Part shown: positions 1-5,032 of the stretch, one piece after another
Position numbering within the stretch: position 1 is the first letter of the stretch
Layout of the letters: every line of letters begins with the position of its first letter
Origin: JBDTRY01 sp039931435
GTDB taxonomy: Bacteria; Acidobacteriota; Thermoanaerobaculia; Gp7-AA8
Reading direction: 5' to 3'
DNA length: 6,240 nucleotides
Assembly: GCA_039931435.1 (NCBI GenBank)
Contig: JBDTRY010000227.1
Location: 1 to 6,240, forward strand
Program-made: the position numbers and the translations under genes
The notes under the pieces: generated by a model
The model's database searches: none
The model's input: the letters and a program-made list of their open reading frames with translations, nothing else
Told to the model about the DNA's origin: nothing

Positions 1-165
1 CACGCCGTGCGGCCCTACGAGCAGCAGCGCCGGTCGTGATTTCAAGATACTTTTGACACAGTCTCTCGTTCGGGGTGACATGATCGTTGAATCACGCAGG
101 CACTTCACTGGAAGCCGGGGGAACGGTCCAGGCGCGGGTGACCCGTCGCGTTCGGTCGGACGCAT
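1..165 (-). CDS. Partial 5' end of an unidentified gene, possible P-loop NTPase
   Basis: The frame runs off the left edge of the window, so only 55 N-terminal codons are visible. The ATG at 165 is preceded by GGAGAG with a 6-nt spacer (172-177 on the plus strand), a good Shine-Dalgarno. An in-frame ATG at 81 is an alternative start without a clear ribosome site. The visible protein begins with a Pro/Arg-rich segment and ends in RPALLLVGPHGV (residues 44-55). That is a hydrophobic beta strand followed by G-P-H-G-V, which is how a Walker A loop (GxxxxGK[S/T]) begins. The decisive GK[S/T] would lie just outside the window. AAA-type ATPases often have this arrangement near the N-terminus. If real, the gene is divergent from the gene at 392 and shares its upstream region. 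Being short and partial, it could also be a chance open frame. Confidence 0.4.
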   Translation of the reverse strand, partial: MRPTERDGSPAPGPFPRLPVKCLRDSTIMSPRTRDCVKSILKSRPALLLVGPHGV

Positions 166-220
166 CTACGTCTCTCCGGTCAGGGACACTCCCGGCGCGG
201 TCTGATTTCCTTTCCGCAGT

Positions 221-236
221 AGCGGACGCGTCCGCT
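221..236. repeat. 16-bp perfect palindrome in the divergent upstream region
   Basis: AGCGGACGCGTCCGCT is a perfect palindrome lying between the left-edge minus-strand start (165) and the plus-strand gene at 392. On the plus strand it is followed by a T-rich stretch (236-255), so it could act as a weak hairpin terminator. Its position between two divergent starts fits a protein-binding site at least as well. No known operator consensus is recognised. Confidence 0.4.
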
Positions 237-265
237 TTAGGTTTTCAGTGTTTTTCGATTGGCCA

Positions 266-281
266 TACGAAGTTGTTCGTA
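266..281. promoter_or_regulatory. Probable BlaI-type operator upstream of the 392 gene
   Basis: TACGAAGTTGTTCGTA is an inverted repeat with perfect 6-bp arms and a 4-bp spacer. The arms and spacing are identical to the dyad in front of the blaI-like gene at 1385-1400. Both dyads are preceded by GATTG followed by four other bases (GATTG here at 257-261). A weak -35-like TTGGCC (259-264) ends one base before the dyad, the same placement as at the blaI promoter. No good -10 box follows at 17 bp: the hexamer there is ATTCCA (282-287), and TACAAA (297-302) is an alternative. The site lies 110 bp before the ATG at 392 and 100 bp before the divergent minus-strand ATG at 165, so it could serve either gene. 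That BlaI binds here is inferred from the matching site. Confidence 0.6.
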
Positions 282-391
282 ATTCCATGCATTCGTTACA
301 AACCAATCGGCTCGGGAATCGTACTGAGACCTGTGAGTTCACTTCTTCGTCACGCTGCCAGTTGTCCGCAACGGTTAGGATCAGGCCAAAC

Positions 392-952
392 ATGACGACT
401 GTAGATGGGGTTCCACGCGTGGAAAAGAAACTTGCAATCACGGTTCCCGGAAACGCTGCAATCCCCTGGCTGGTTGGGGGAGGGGTGCATGGCTCCGCCG
501 GCCCCCTGCACCAGGTCGATGGTCTTCCCTGCACGGACCTTGTAGGTCTCCGGGGAACAAGTTTGTCCCGCTTCCGTCTTAAGGCCCGCCAACCGAACTC
601 ATTCAGCTTCAGCATCCCCACACCAGTAATATTCGGAGTCAGTCGAGCCCGGCTCTCCCGCGTCCTTCTGCTTTTCAAGCTGGACGACTCCGCGCGCCTT
701 TCGCGCCTCTCCGTGATGGATGGGCCGAACGAACTGTTTCATCTGCAGTTTCCATCGGAGCATCGCTATGTTGCTCCTGCGCCCGATGCCGCGTCACCCG
801 ATGAAATGACCGGCTTTCAGTCCTGGGACATCCCCGGTGTCCCCGAAGTCTTCTGGGGGATCGGGATCGGGGTGATCATCGATCCGGTTGATGGAGACGC
901 CGACGTCACCTTCCTTTCCGCGGGCGTGGAGTTTCTCGTGGACTCCGATTAG
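392..952 (+). CDS. Conserved beta-rich protein of unknown function, DUF6623-like
   Basis: The 186-residue product has no signal peptide or membrane segment. Its middle and C-terminal parts carry a pattern I associate from memory with the family annotated as DUF6623: FSFSIPTPVI (71-80), an alternating hydrophobic strand at 86-96, DGPN (110-113), WDIPGVPEVFWGIGIGV (145-161) and an F-x-S-A-G-V-E-F-L-V end (174-183). These alternating hydrophobic and aromatic strands suggest a beta sandwich. The biochemical role is unknown. The frame is open upstream to 248 with an ATG at 287, but the upstream residues look unlike a real N-terminus. I chose the ATG at 392, where the acidic-then-basic start and the family-like region begin. 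The ribosome site is weak (TTAGGA at 375-380). A BlaI-type dyad at 266-281 suggests control by the repressor encoded at 1414. The family assignment is moderate, and coding potential is good for the C-terminal two thirds. Confidence 0.7.
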   Translation: MTTVDGVPRVEKKLAITVPGNAAIPWLVGGGVHGSAGPLHQVDGLPCTDLVGLRGTSLSRFRLKARQPNSFSFSIPTPVIFGVSRARLSRVLLLFKLDDSARLSRLSVMDGPNELFHLQFPSEHRYVAPAPDAASPDEMTGFQSWDIPGVPEVFWGIGIGVIIDPVDGDADVTFLSAGVEFLVDSD

Positions 953-1040
953 CAGGCGTATCGCGCCCCATTCATCGTGGAAATGGTCCGCATCTTGCGA
1001 TAGACCGTTCTGTGAGAGTTGCTCCGGAATGGGGTGAAAG

Positions 1041-1310
1041 ATGGCTGAGCTGATTCATCAGTACTCCAAGCCTACCGAAGATCCGCGCAGAGGTCGCTTC
1101 ATGGCTCGCGTATACGCGCAGCAGCGCTCCGACAAAATCTGGGAAGCGTTCTTCGAGTTCGTTTCCCTGAACGGAGACGATCTCGTCTATCGCACTAATA
1201 GGGAAACCGAACAGAGCAACCGCGAGGCGGTGGCTTACTGGGCTGCGGGCATCGAATCTGTCTACCTCTCCGGCGCGCTGGAACGAGCCCATCACGTCGC
1301 CCTGACCTGA
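1041..1310 (+). CDS. Small conserved hypothetical protein
   Basis: The 89-residue soluble protein has no signal peptide or membrane segment. Its composition and motifs look like a real conserved family: ARVYAQQRSDKIWEAFFEF (22-40) followed by RTNRETEQSN (51-60) and AVAYWAAGIESVYLSGALER (63-82). From memory, short proteins with the same order (a strand pair ending in WE-x-F-x-EF, then a T-x-RET-x-Q-x-N turn, then a YWA-x-G-hxx-VYLxGALxRA helix) occur widely in environmental bacteria without assigned function. The ATG at 1041 has a purine-rich GGGGTGA (1031-1037) three bases upstream, a short but usable Shine-Dalgarno spacing. The gene sits 88 bp after the preceding gene and 103 bp before the blaI-like gene, all on the same strand. 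I see no convincing promoter of its own, so it may be cotranscribed with the gene at 392. Confidence 0.8.
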   Translation: MAELIHQYSKPTEDPRRGRFMARVYAQQRSDKIWEAFFEFVSLNGDDLVYRTNRETEQSNREAVAYWAAGIESVYLSGALERAHHVALT

Positions 1311-1377
1311 GCACTGCGCTCGAGGGTCTTGCGGTGCGGTGGTTCCTGTTACGTTTCCGTGACGACCGACATTCTGA

Positions 1378-1406
1378 TTGCATGTACGAAATCTTTCGTA
1401 TAGATT
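1378..1406 (+). promoter_or_regulatory. Promoter of the blaI-M56 operon (operator inside the spacer)
   Basis: A -35-like TTGCAT (1378-1383) and a -10-like TAGATT (1401-1406) are separated by 17 bp, and the 16-bp dyad fills that spacer almost exactly. The hexamers match the sigma-70 consensus only partly (3 of 6 and 4 of 6). The -10 box ends 7 bp before the ATG at 1414, so transcription would begin at or next to the start codon. Binding at the dyad would block RNA polymerase, which fits autorepression. Confidence 0.5.
1385..1400. promoter_or_regulatory. Probable BlaI autoregulatory operator
   Basis: TACGAAATCTTTCGTA is a perfect inverted repeat with 7-bp arms and a 2-bp centre, 13 bp before the start of the blaI-like gene. 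BlaI/MecI repressors bind as dimers to short dyads in their own promoters (established for the family, classically TACA/TGTA-type sites). The present arms, TACGAA/TTCGTA, differ from the staphylococcal consensus but keep the dyad architecture. The same arms and spacing recur at 266-281. Confidence 0.65.
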
Positions 1407-1413
1407 CTCCGGC

Positions 1414-1806
1414 ATGCGAAAGCGTCCACCCTCCCGTCCCACGGAAGCCGAGTTATCGATCCTCCGGGTAATCTGGTCAAAAGGTCCGAGCACGGTCCGC
1501 GAAGTTCACGAAGAGCTTTTGCGCGATCAGGATGACCTCGGCTACACGACCGTGCTGAAGCTCATGCAGATCATGGCGGAAAAAGATCTCCTCACCCGTG
1601 ATGAAAGCAGCCGCGCTCACATTTACGCCGCTCGAAATCCCGAACAGATCACCCAACAGCAATTGATCGGACATCTCGTCGATCGCGCCTTTGGCGGCTC
1701 GGCCTCACAGCTGGTTCTGCAGGCACTCTCCAATCGGGGGAGCTCGCCGAGGGAGCTGGAGCAGATCCGTCGACTGATCGATGAACTGGAAGGAGCCCGG
1801 AAATGA
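1414..1806 (+). CDS. blaI: BlaI/MecI family transcriptional repressor
   Basis: The 130-residue protein has the length and order of BlaI/MecI/CopY-type repressors. An N-terminal winged helix opens with PTEAELSILRVIWSKGPSTV (9-28) and contains the recognition helix and wing GYTTVLKLMQIMAEKDLL (43-60) followed by the wing region HIYAA (69-73). A short helical dimerisation tail includes FGGSASQLVLQAL (93-105). In BlaI/MecI the corresponding linker region is where induced proteolysis inactivates the repressor. The ATG at 1414 is preferred over an in-frame TTG at 1378, because the TTG lies inside the putative promoter and the ATG product starts directly before the conserved domain. There is no Shine-Dalgarno before it. 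The stop overlaps the start of the M56 protease gene (ATGA at 1803-1806), the usual antirepressor partner arrangement. Family assignment is firm. The true signal and targets are unknown, so the symbol is by family only. Confidence 0.93.
   Translation: MRKRPPSRPTEAELSILRVIWSKGPSTVREVHEELLRDQDDLGYTTVLKLMQIMAEKDLLTRDESSRAHIYAARNPEQITQQQLIGHLVDRAFGGSASQLVLQALSNRGSSPRELEQIRRLIDELEGARK
1790..1795 (+). promoter_or_regulatory. Shine-Dalgarno for the M56 protease gene
   Basis: AAGGAG lies inside the end of the blaI-like gene, 7 nt before the ATG at 1803. It fixes the start of the protease gene and supports translational coupling through the ATGA overlap. Confidence 0.75.
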
Positions 1807-4112
1807 GCTTGAGCGAATTTCTTCTGACTTCACCGGCAGCGCGGCTCATTGGCTGGACGCTGGTCCATTTCGTCTGGGAGGGAATTCTCCTGGCCGCCCT
1901 TCTGGCCCTTCTTCTCGAATGGGCCAGAGAGAAGTCCCCGGAACTCCGTTACGCCATGGCCCTGGTCTCGCTTTTTCTCATCTCCACGATTCCGCTGATT
2001 ACTGCCGTTGCCACGCACCAATGGCAGCCGGCTTCCTCCGGATCGGCCTCTGCCATCTCCCTGCTTCCATCTGTGAAGACCCCGGCCTCTCTCACTCACG
2101 CCTCATCGCCAGACGCGGCCATCATTCTGGCCGTGTTCCGGGATGCCTCTCATCAGATGCGGGCGCTCCTCGAGGGGCGGAACACGGTGCGCGAGGCCGT
2201 GCAGTCGTCGCTCCCCATCGTCGTTTCACTGTGGCTTGCGGGAGTTCTTCTGTTCTCCATGCGCTTTGTCCGGGCGCTCCTTGCCGTTCGCAATCTTCTC
2301 AGGACCGCTACCACGCCAGCACTGTCCCGGTGCGAAGAAACCGTAAGACGTCTTCATAAGCGTTTCAACATGACCCTCCCGGTGAAGCTCATGCAGTCGG
2401 CAATGGTCCAGGTTCCGACGGTGGCAGGGGCGATACGCCCGGTGATTCTTCTTCCCCTGAGCGCGATCACGGGCCTGCCGCAGGACGAGCTGGAAATGGT
2501 CATCGCTCACGAGCTTGCACATATCAAGCGTCACGACTTTCTGGTGAACGTCATCCAGAATCTGCTGGAGACGCTGTTCTTTTTTCACCCGGCGGTCTGG
2601 TGGATCTCCGGAAGGTTGCGTGTAGAGCGCGAGTTGTGTTGCGACGACATGGCCGTGATGGCCTGCGGCGACCGCCTGCGCTATGCGCGAGCGCTGGCCG
2701 ATCTGGAGGAACTTCGCTCGCACCCGCAACCGGCGTTGGCGGCGAACGGAGGCGACCTGCTGTATCGCATCCGGCGCATTCTGGGCGTCGAAGTTTCTCC
2801 ACGCGACTCGGCGTCGTTTCTCGTGGCAGGATCGGTAATCTCGTTTCTCGGTCTCATTGCCATCGCCCCACTGGCCGTCATGGCCATGCCCACGCCTCCT
2901 GCGGCCCCCAGTCCCCCAAAGGCCATTAGTGAGCGCGTGCCAGTCCCGCCCCCGGCGTCTCCGGTTTCGCCTTCGACCGTGATCAGCGTCGAGGCCAGGC
3001 GCGATCTGTCGGACCTCGCCGTTCCATTGGACGTTTTCGTGACCGAAGCAATCGGTGAGAACGCTCTGGCGATTTCCATTCCCGCGGTCCCGGCTGCACC
3101 GGCGATCGCCCCACTACCTCCACGGGCACCACCGATTATGCCGCGTTTGCTGATTCGTGTCCCGGTGATCGCGGCAATGCCCGCCGGGGAAGCGGCATTC
3201 CTGGCCGCGCCCCGGCCCCTGCTTTCGCCGGCCGTGGTCCAGGCGCTCGAGCGAGTAAAAGCAACCGCTCCCCTCATCGCCCGGATGGCTATTCTGCCTC
3301 GGGTATTCAGTCTGCCCGCTGTCGCCGTTCCGGGAGTGGCTTCGGTGGCGGAGGACGGCTCCGGCAGGCGGCACGAGGCCGGCCGGTCGAATGATCCAGC
3401 GGTCTCTGCTGAATTCATGCGAGAAATGCGGGAGGCCGGTTATCAGCTCAGCGCGGAAGATGCCGAAGCGATGATCTCCCTGCGCGTTACGCGCGCCTTC
3501 GTTGACCGAATGAAGGGCTCCGGACTGTCCGATCTGTCAGCCGGAAATCTGATTTCATTGAAGGCGGTCGGAGTGACTCCTGATTTCATCAGCGGCATGC
3601 GCAGTGTGGGATTGGACGAACTCTCCACGGGAAACGTCATCGCCCTTCGAAGTACGGGAGTAAACGTGGCTCTCGTGCAGGCAATGCACGCTGCCGGATT
3701 CACGGATCTTTCAGCGGAGAACGTTCTCTCAGCGAAGGCTGTGGGAGTGACTGCCGCGTACATGGAATCGATGAAGGCCTCCCATGTAGACGATCTGGGC
3801 ATCGACGAAATCATTGCATTCAGGAGCCTGGGGATTACAGAGAGCGTGGTAGCGCAATACCGTTCAGCCGGGTTTCATGGAGACGCTGGGGAGTTGATCG
3901 CACTCCGATCGGTCGGTGTTCCGCCGGACGACGTCAGGCGTTTCGCGCAACTTGGTTACGACTCCCTGTCGGCGGAGGATCTCATCGGACTGAAAAACTC
4001 GGGCGTAACTCCGGAGTTTGTCGAAGAGCTGAAACGTCAGGGTCGCGCAGATCTCTCCGTGGATGAGCTGATCGAGGCCCGATCCTCCGGGCGGCGTCCG
4101 CATCGTCGCTGA
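1803..4112 (+). CDS. BlaR1/MecR1-like M56 zinc metalloprotease with C-terminal tandem repeats
   Basis: This 769-residue membrane protein is the likely sensor-protease partner of the BlaI-like repressor. The N-terminal half follows BlaR1. Hydrophobic segments lie at about 14-38, 49-70 and 136-158, then comes a cytoplasmic protease domain with the zinc motif HELAH (H236, E237, H240). ERELCCDD (275-282) follows, with E277 the likely third zinc ligand, and then a fourth hydrophobic segment at about 338-361. In BlaR1 the part after this last segment is outside the cytoplasm and is a penicillin-binding sensor. Here no such domain is present. Residues 362-510 form a Pro/Ala/Val-rich linker, and 536-765 hold eight repeats of about 29 residues. 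The protein is larger than classical BlaR1 (about 585-600 aa). The start has a strong AAGGAG site and overlaps the blaI stop by ATGA. Inferred role: sense an extracytoplasmic signal and trigger removal of the repressor, directly or indirectly. Confidence 0.92.
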   Translation: MSLSEFLLTSPAARLIGWTLVHFVWEGILLAALLALLLEWAREKSPELRYAMALVSLFLISTIPLITAVATHQWQPASSGSASAISLLPSVKTPASLTHASSPDAAIILAVFRDASHQMRALLEGRNTVREAVQSSLPIVVSLWLAGVLLFSMRFVRALLAVRNLLRTATTPALSRCEETVRRLHKRFNMTLPVKLMQSAMVQVPTVAGAIRPVILLPLSAITGLPQDELEMVIAHELAHIKRHDFLVNVIQNLLETLFFFHPAVWWISGRLRVERELCCDDMAVMACGDRLRYARALADLEELRSHPQPALAANGGDLLYRIRRILGVEVSPRDSASFLVAGSVISFLGLIAIAPLAVMAMPTPPAAPSPPKAISERVPVPPPASPVSPSTVISVEARRDLSDLAVPLDVFVTEAIGENALAISIPAVPAAPAIAPLPPRAPPIMPRLLIRVPVIAAMPAGEAAFLAAPRPLLSPAVVQALERVKATAPLIARMAILPRVFSLPAVAVPGVASVAEDGSGRRHEAGRSNDPAVSAEFMREMREAGYQLSAEDAEAMISLRVTRAFVDRMKGSGLSDLSAGNLISLKAVGVTPDFISGMRSVGLDELSTGNVIALRSTGVNVALVQAMHAAGFTDLSAENVLSAKAVGVTAAYMESMKASHVDDLGIDEIIAFRSLGITESVVAQYRSAGFHGDAGELIALRSVGVPPDDVRRFAQLGYDSLSAEDLIGLKNSGVTPEFVEELKRQGRADLSVDELIEARSSGRRPHRR
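3408..4103 (+). repeat. Eight tandem 29-residue repeats in the M56 protease
   Basis: Repeat units begin at residues 536, 564, 593, 622, 651, 680, 708 and 737. The first and sixth have 28 residues and the others 29, so the DNA period is about 87 bp. Shared positions in a unit are: hydrophobic 3-4, Met/aromatic at 7, Gly 11, Leu-Ser at 15-16, a Glu/Gly-Asp/Asn pair at 18-19, aliphatic 20-21, Leu-Lys/Arg at 23-24 and Gly-Val-Thr at 27-29. Each unit looks like two short helices joined by turns, so the array should form a curved helical solenoid, probably for ligand or protein binding. DNA copies have diverged (one shared stretch reads GGAGTGACT in two units), so this is an old protein repeat and not a recent DNA duplication. 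Confidence 0.85.
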
Positions 4113-4153
4113 ATTTCGCTGGACTTTGAGGTTGATGGCAACGAGCCTTGTAG

Positions 4154-5032
4154 CTACGTTCCGTCCGCCTCTTTGCCGTCCCACAACTCAACGAACTGGC
4201 TGACGGTTGCCGGCGCGAATCCGGCGTAGTGGTTATTTACGTACACGTGGGTCTCCACACCCCGGCGGACGGTGGCCCGGCACAACCGGACCCAGTCCCG
4301 CAACTCCCGCGATCGATCGACGATCAGTTCCTTCCAGCTCGTGGTCCGCGTCTCGATTTCCTTGCGGTCGCCAAGGAGCCGGACGTACGTGAAAGCGGGG
4401 TTGGGCGTCTCCAGGGCAGCAATCTGATCCGGGGGGGGCATCCAGGGATGATCGATGTGAGCGAGGGCCACTCCTCGCCTTCCCAGAAGATCAAGAAGTC
4501 CGGGGCCGATCCACGATTTGTTGCGGACCTCGACGGCCAGCCTGAAGTCCGGGCCCACCCCTTCGAGAAAGTTTTCCAGCCTTCGCAAGAATTCGTCGCC
4601 GGGCATGGCACCACGTCCGAAATAGGGGAACTGAAGCAGAAGCGGCCCCAGTTTTTCGCCCAGCTCTGCTGCGGCACCGAGGAACTCGGTCAGTTCTCCG
4701 TGGCAATCCTCGAGGACCTTCTCGTGCGTTATGGCCGATGGAAATTTCAGTGCGAATCGAAATGCCGCCGGAGTTGTCTGGTACCACTTGCGTACGACCC
4801 GGCGATCCGGGATCGCGTAGAACGTGCTGTCGATCTCCAGAGTGTCGAAGCGCGTCGCGTAGTGAGATAGAAACTCACTGTCCTTGAGCCCACGCGGGTA
4901 AAACGGGCCTCGCCAGCCCGCGGCCGTGAAGGAACATGTGCCGATCCTCAACGGCCACCGGCTGGATGGCGGTGGTTCGCCGGACGAGTCGTCACTGTCG
5001 AACAGTCCTTTTGGATACAATCGTTCCATCAT
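4154..5032 (-). CDS. DUF72 (YecE-like) family protein
   Basis: The 292-residue protein matches the DUF72 family along its whole length. Motifs are RIGTCSF (29-35), FDTLEIDSTFYAIP (62-75), FALKFP (93-98), GPLLLQFP (129-136), AVEVRNKSW (166-174), YVRLLGDR (216-223) and YVNNHYAGFAP (264-274). The family adopts a TIM-barrel fold related to sugar-phosphate isomerase/endonuclease IV-type barrels. Its reaction is not firmly established. No signal peptide is seen, so it should be cytoplasmic. The start is uncertain. ATG 5032 and ATG 5029 give a polar N-terminal extension of about 27 residues with no good ribosome site. A TTG at 4951 would begin right at RIGTCSF, as in many relatives, and would free the space occupied by the neighbour's promoter. 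It converges with the M56 gene (41-bp gap) and diverges from the AI-2E gene. Confidence 0.9.
   Translation of the reverse strand: MMERLYPKGLFDSDDSSGEPPPSSRWPLRIGTCSFTAAGWRGPFYPRGLKDSEFLSHYATRFDTLEIDSTFYAIPDRRVVRKWYQTTPAAFRFALKFPSAITHEKVLEDCHGELTEFLGAAAELGEKLGPLLLQFPYFGRGAMPGDEFLRRLENFLEGVGPDFRLAVEVRNKSWIGPGLLDLLGRRGVALAHIDHPWMPPPDQIAALETPNPAFTYVRLLGDRKEIETRTTSWKELIVDRSRELRDWVRLCRATVRRGVETHVYVNNHYAGFAPATVSQFVELWDGKEADGT
4994..5006. promoter_or_regulatory. Short dyad in the -35 region of the AI-2E gene
   Basis: ACTGTCGAACAGT has perfect 5-bp arms and a 3-bp centre. It lies 9 bp before the TACAAT box, covering the expected -35 region, so it may be an operator. It also falls inside the first codons of the DUF72 frame if that gene starts at 5032. 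No known regulator is recognised. Confidence 0.3.
5016..5021 (+). promoter_or_regulatory. -10 box for the AI-2E gene
   Basis: TACAAT matches TATAAT at 5 of 6 positions and ends 9 bp before the ATG at 5031. No good -35 box is present at 16-18 bp. The position implies a transcript starting at or next to the start codon. Confidence 0.5.

Noticed and set aside
87..395. Plus-strand TTG-started frame (102 aa) before the 392 gene
   Set aside because: No ribosome site and no family-like sequence. It overlaps the palindrome and operator region.
166..678. Minus-strand open frame (170 aa) antisense to the 392 gene
   Set aside because: Arg/Pro/Thr-rich without family features. The plus-strand frame has the conserved IPTPVI and DGPN motifs.
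1348..1363. Imperfect hairpin GTTACG-TTTC-CGTGAC before the blaI promoter, considered as a terminator or second operator
   Set aside because: One mismatched pair, no T tract after it, and different spacing from the TACGAA-N4-TTCGTA dyads.
972..1493. Long minus-strand open frame (173 aa)
   Set aside because: It lies antisense to the 89-aa gene and the blaI start, has no recognisable motifs and no ribosome site, and the plus-strand products look like real families.
2681..3418. Minus-strand open frame of 245 aa
   Set aside because: It is the Gly/Ala/Arg-rich antisense shadow of the Pro/Ala-rich linker of the M56 protein, a common artefact of GC-rich low-complexity coding DNA.
3408..4103. Regular DNA periodicity of about 87 bp considered as a CRISPR array or satellite
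   Set aside because: The periodicity is explained by protein repeats in one open frame. The DNA units are diverged and there are no constant repeats with unique spacers.
1414..4112. Calling the operon a beta-lactam resistance system
   Set aside because: No beta-lactamase or PBP gene is in the window, and the M56 protein lacks the penicillin-binding sensor domain. Only the repressor-protease pairing is shared.
4113..4153. Possible bidirectional terminator between the convergent M56 and DUF72 genes
   Set aside because: Only a weak GGC-AACGA-GCC pairing is present, with no stable stem and no T run.
4229..4870. Plus-strand open frame (213 aa) across the DUF72 gene
   Set aside because: Antisense to a clearly conserved DUF72 protein. 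No motifs of its own.
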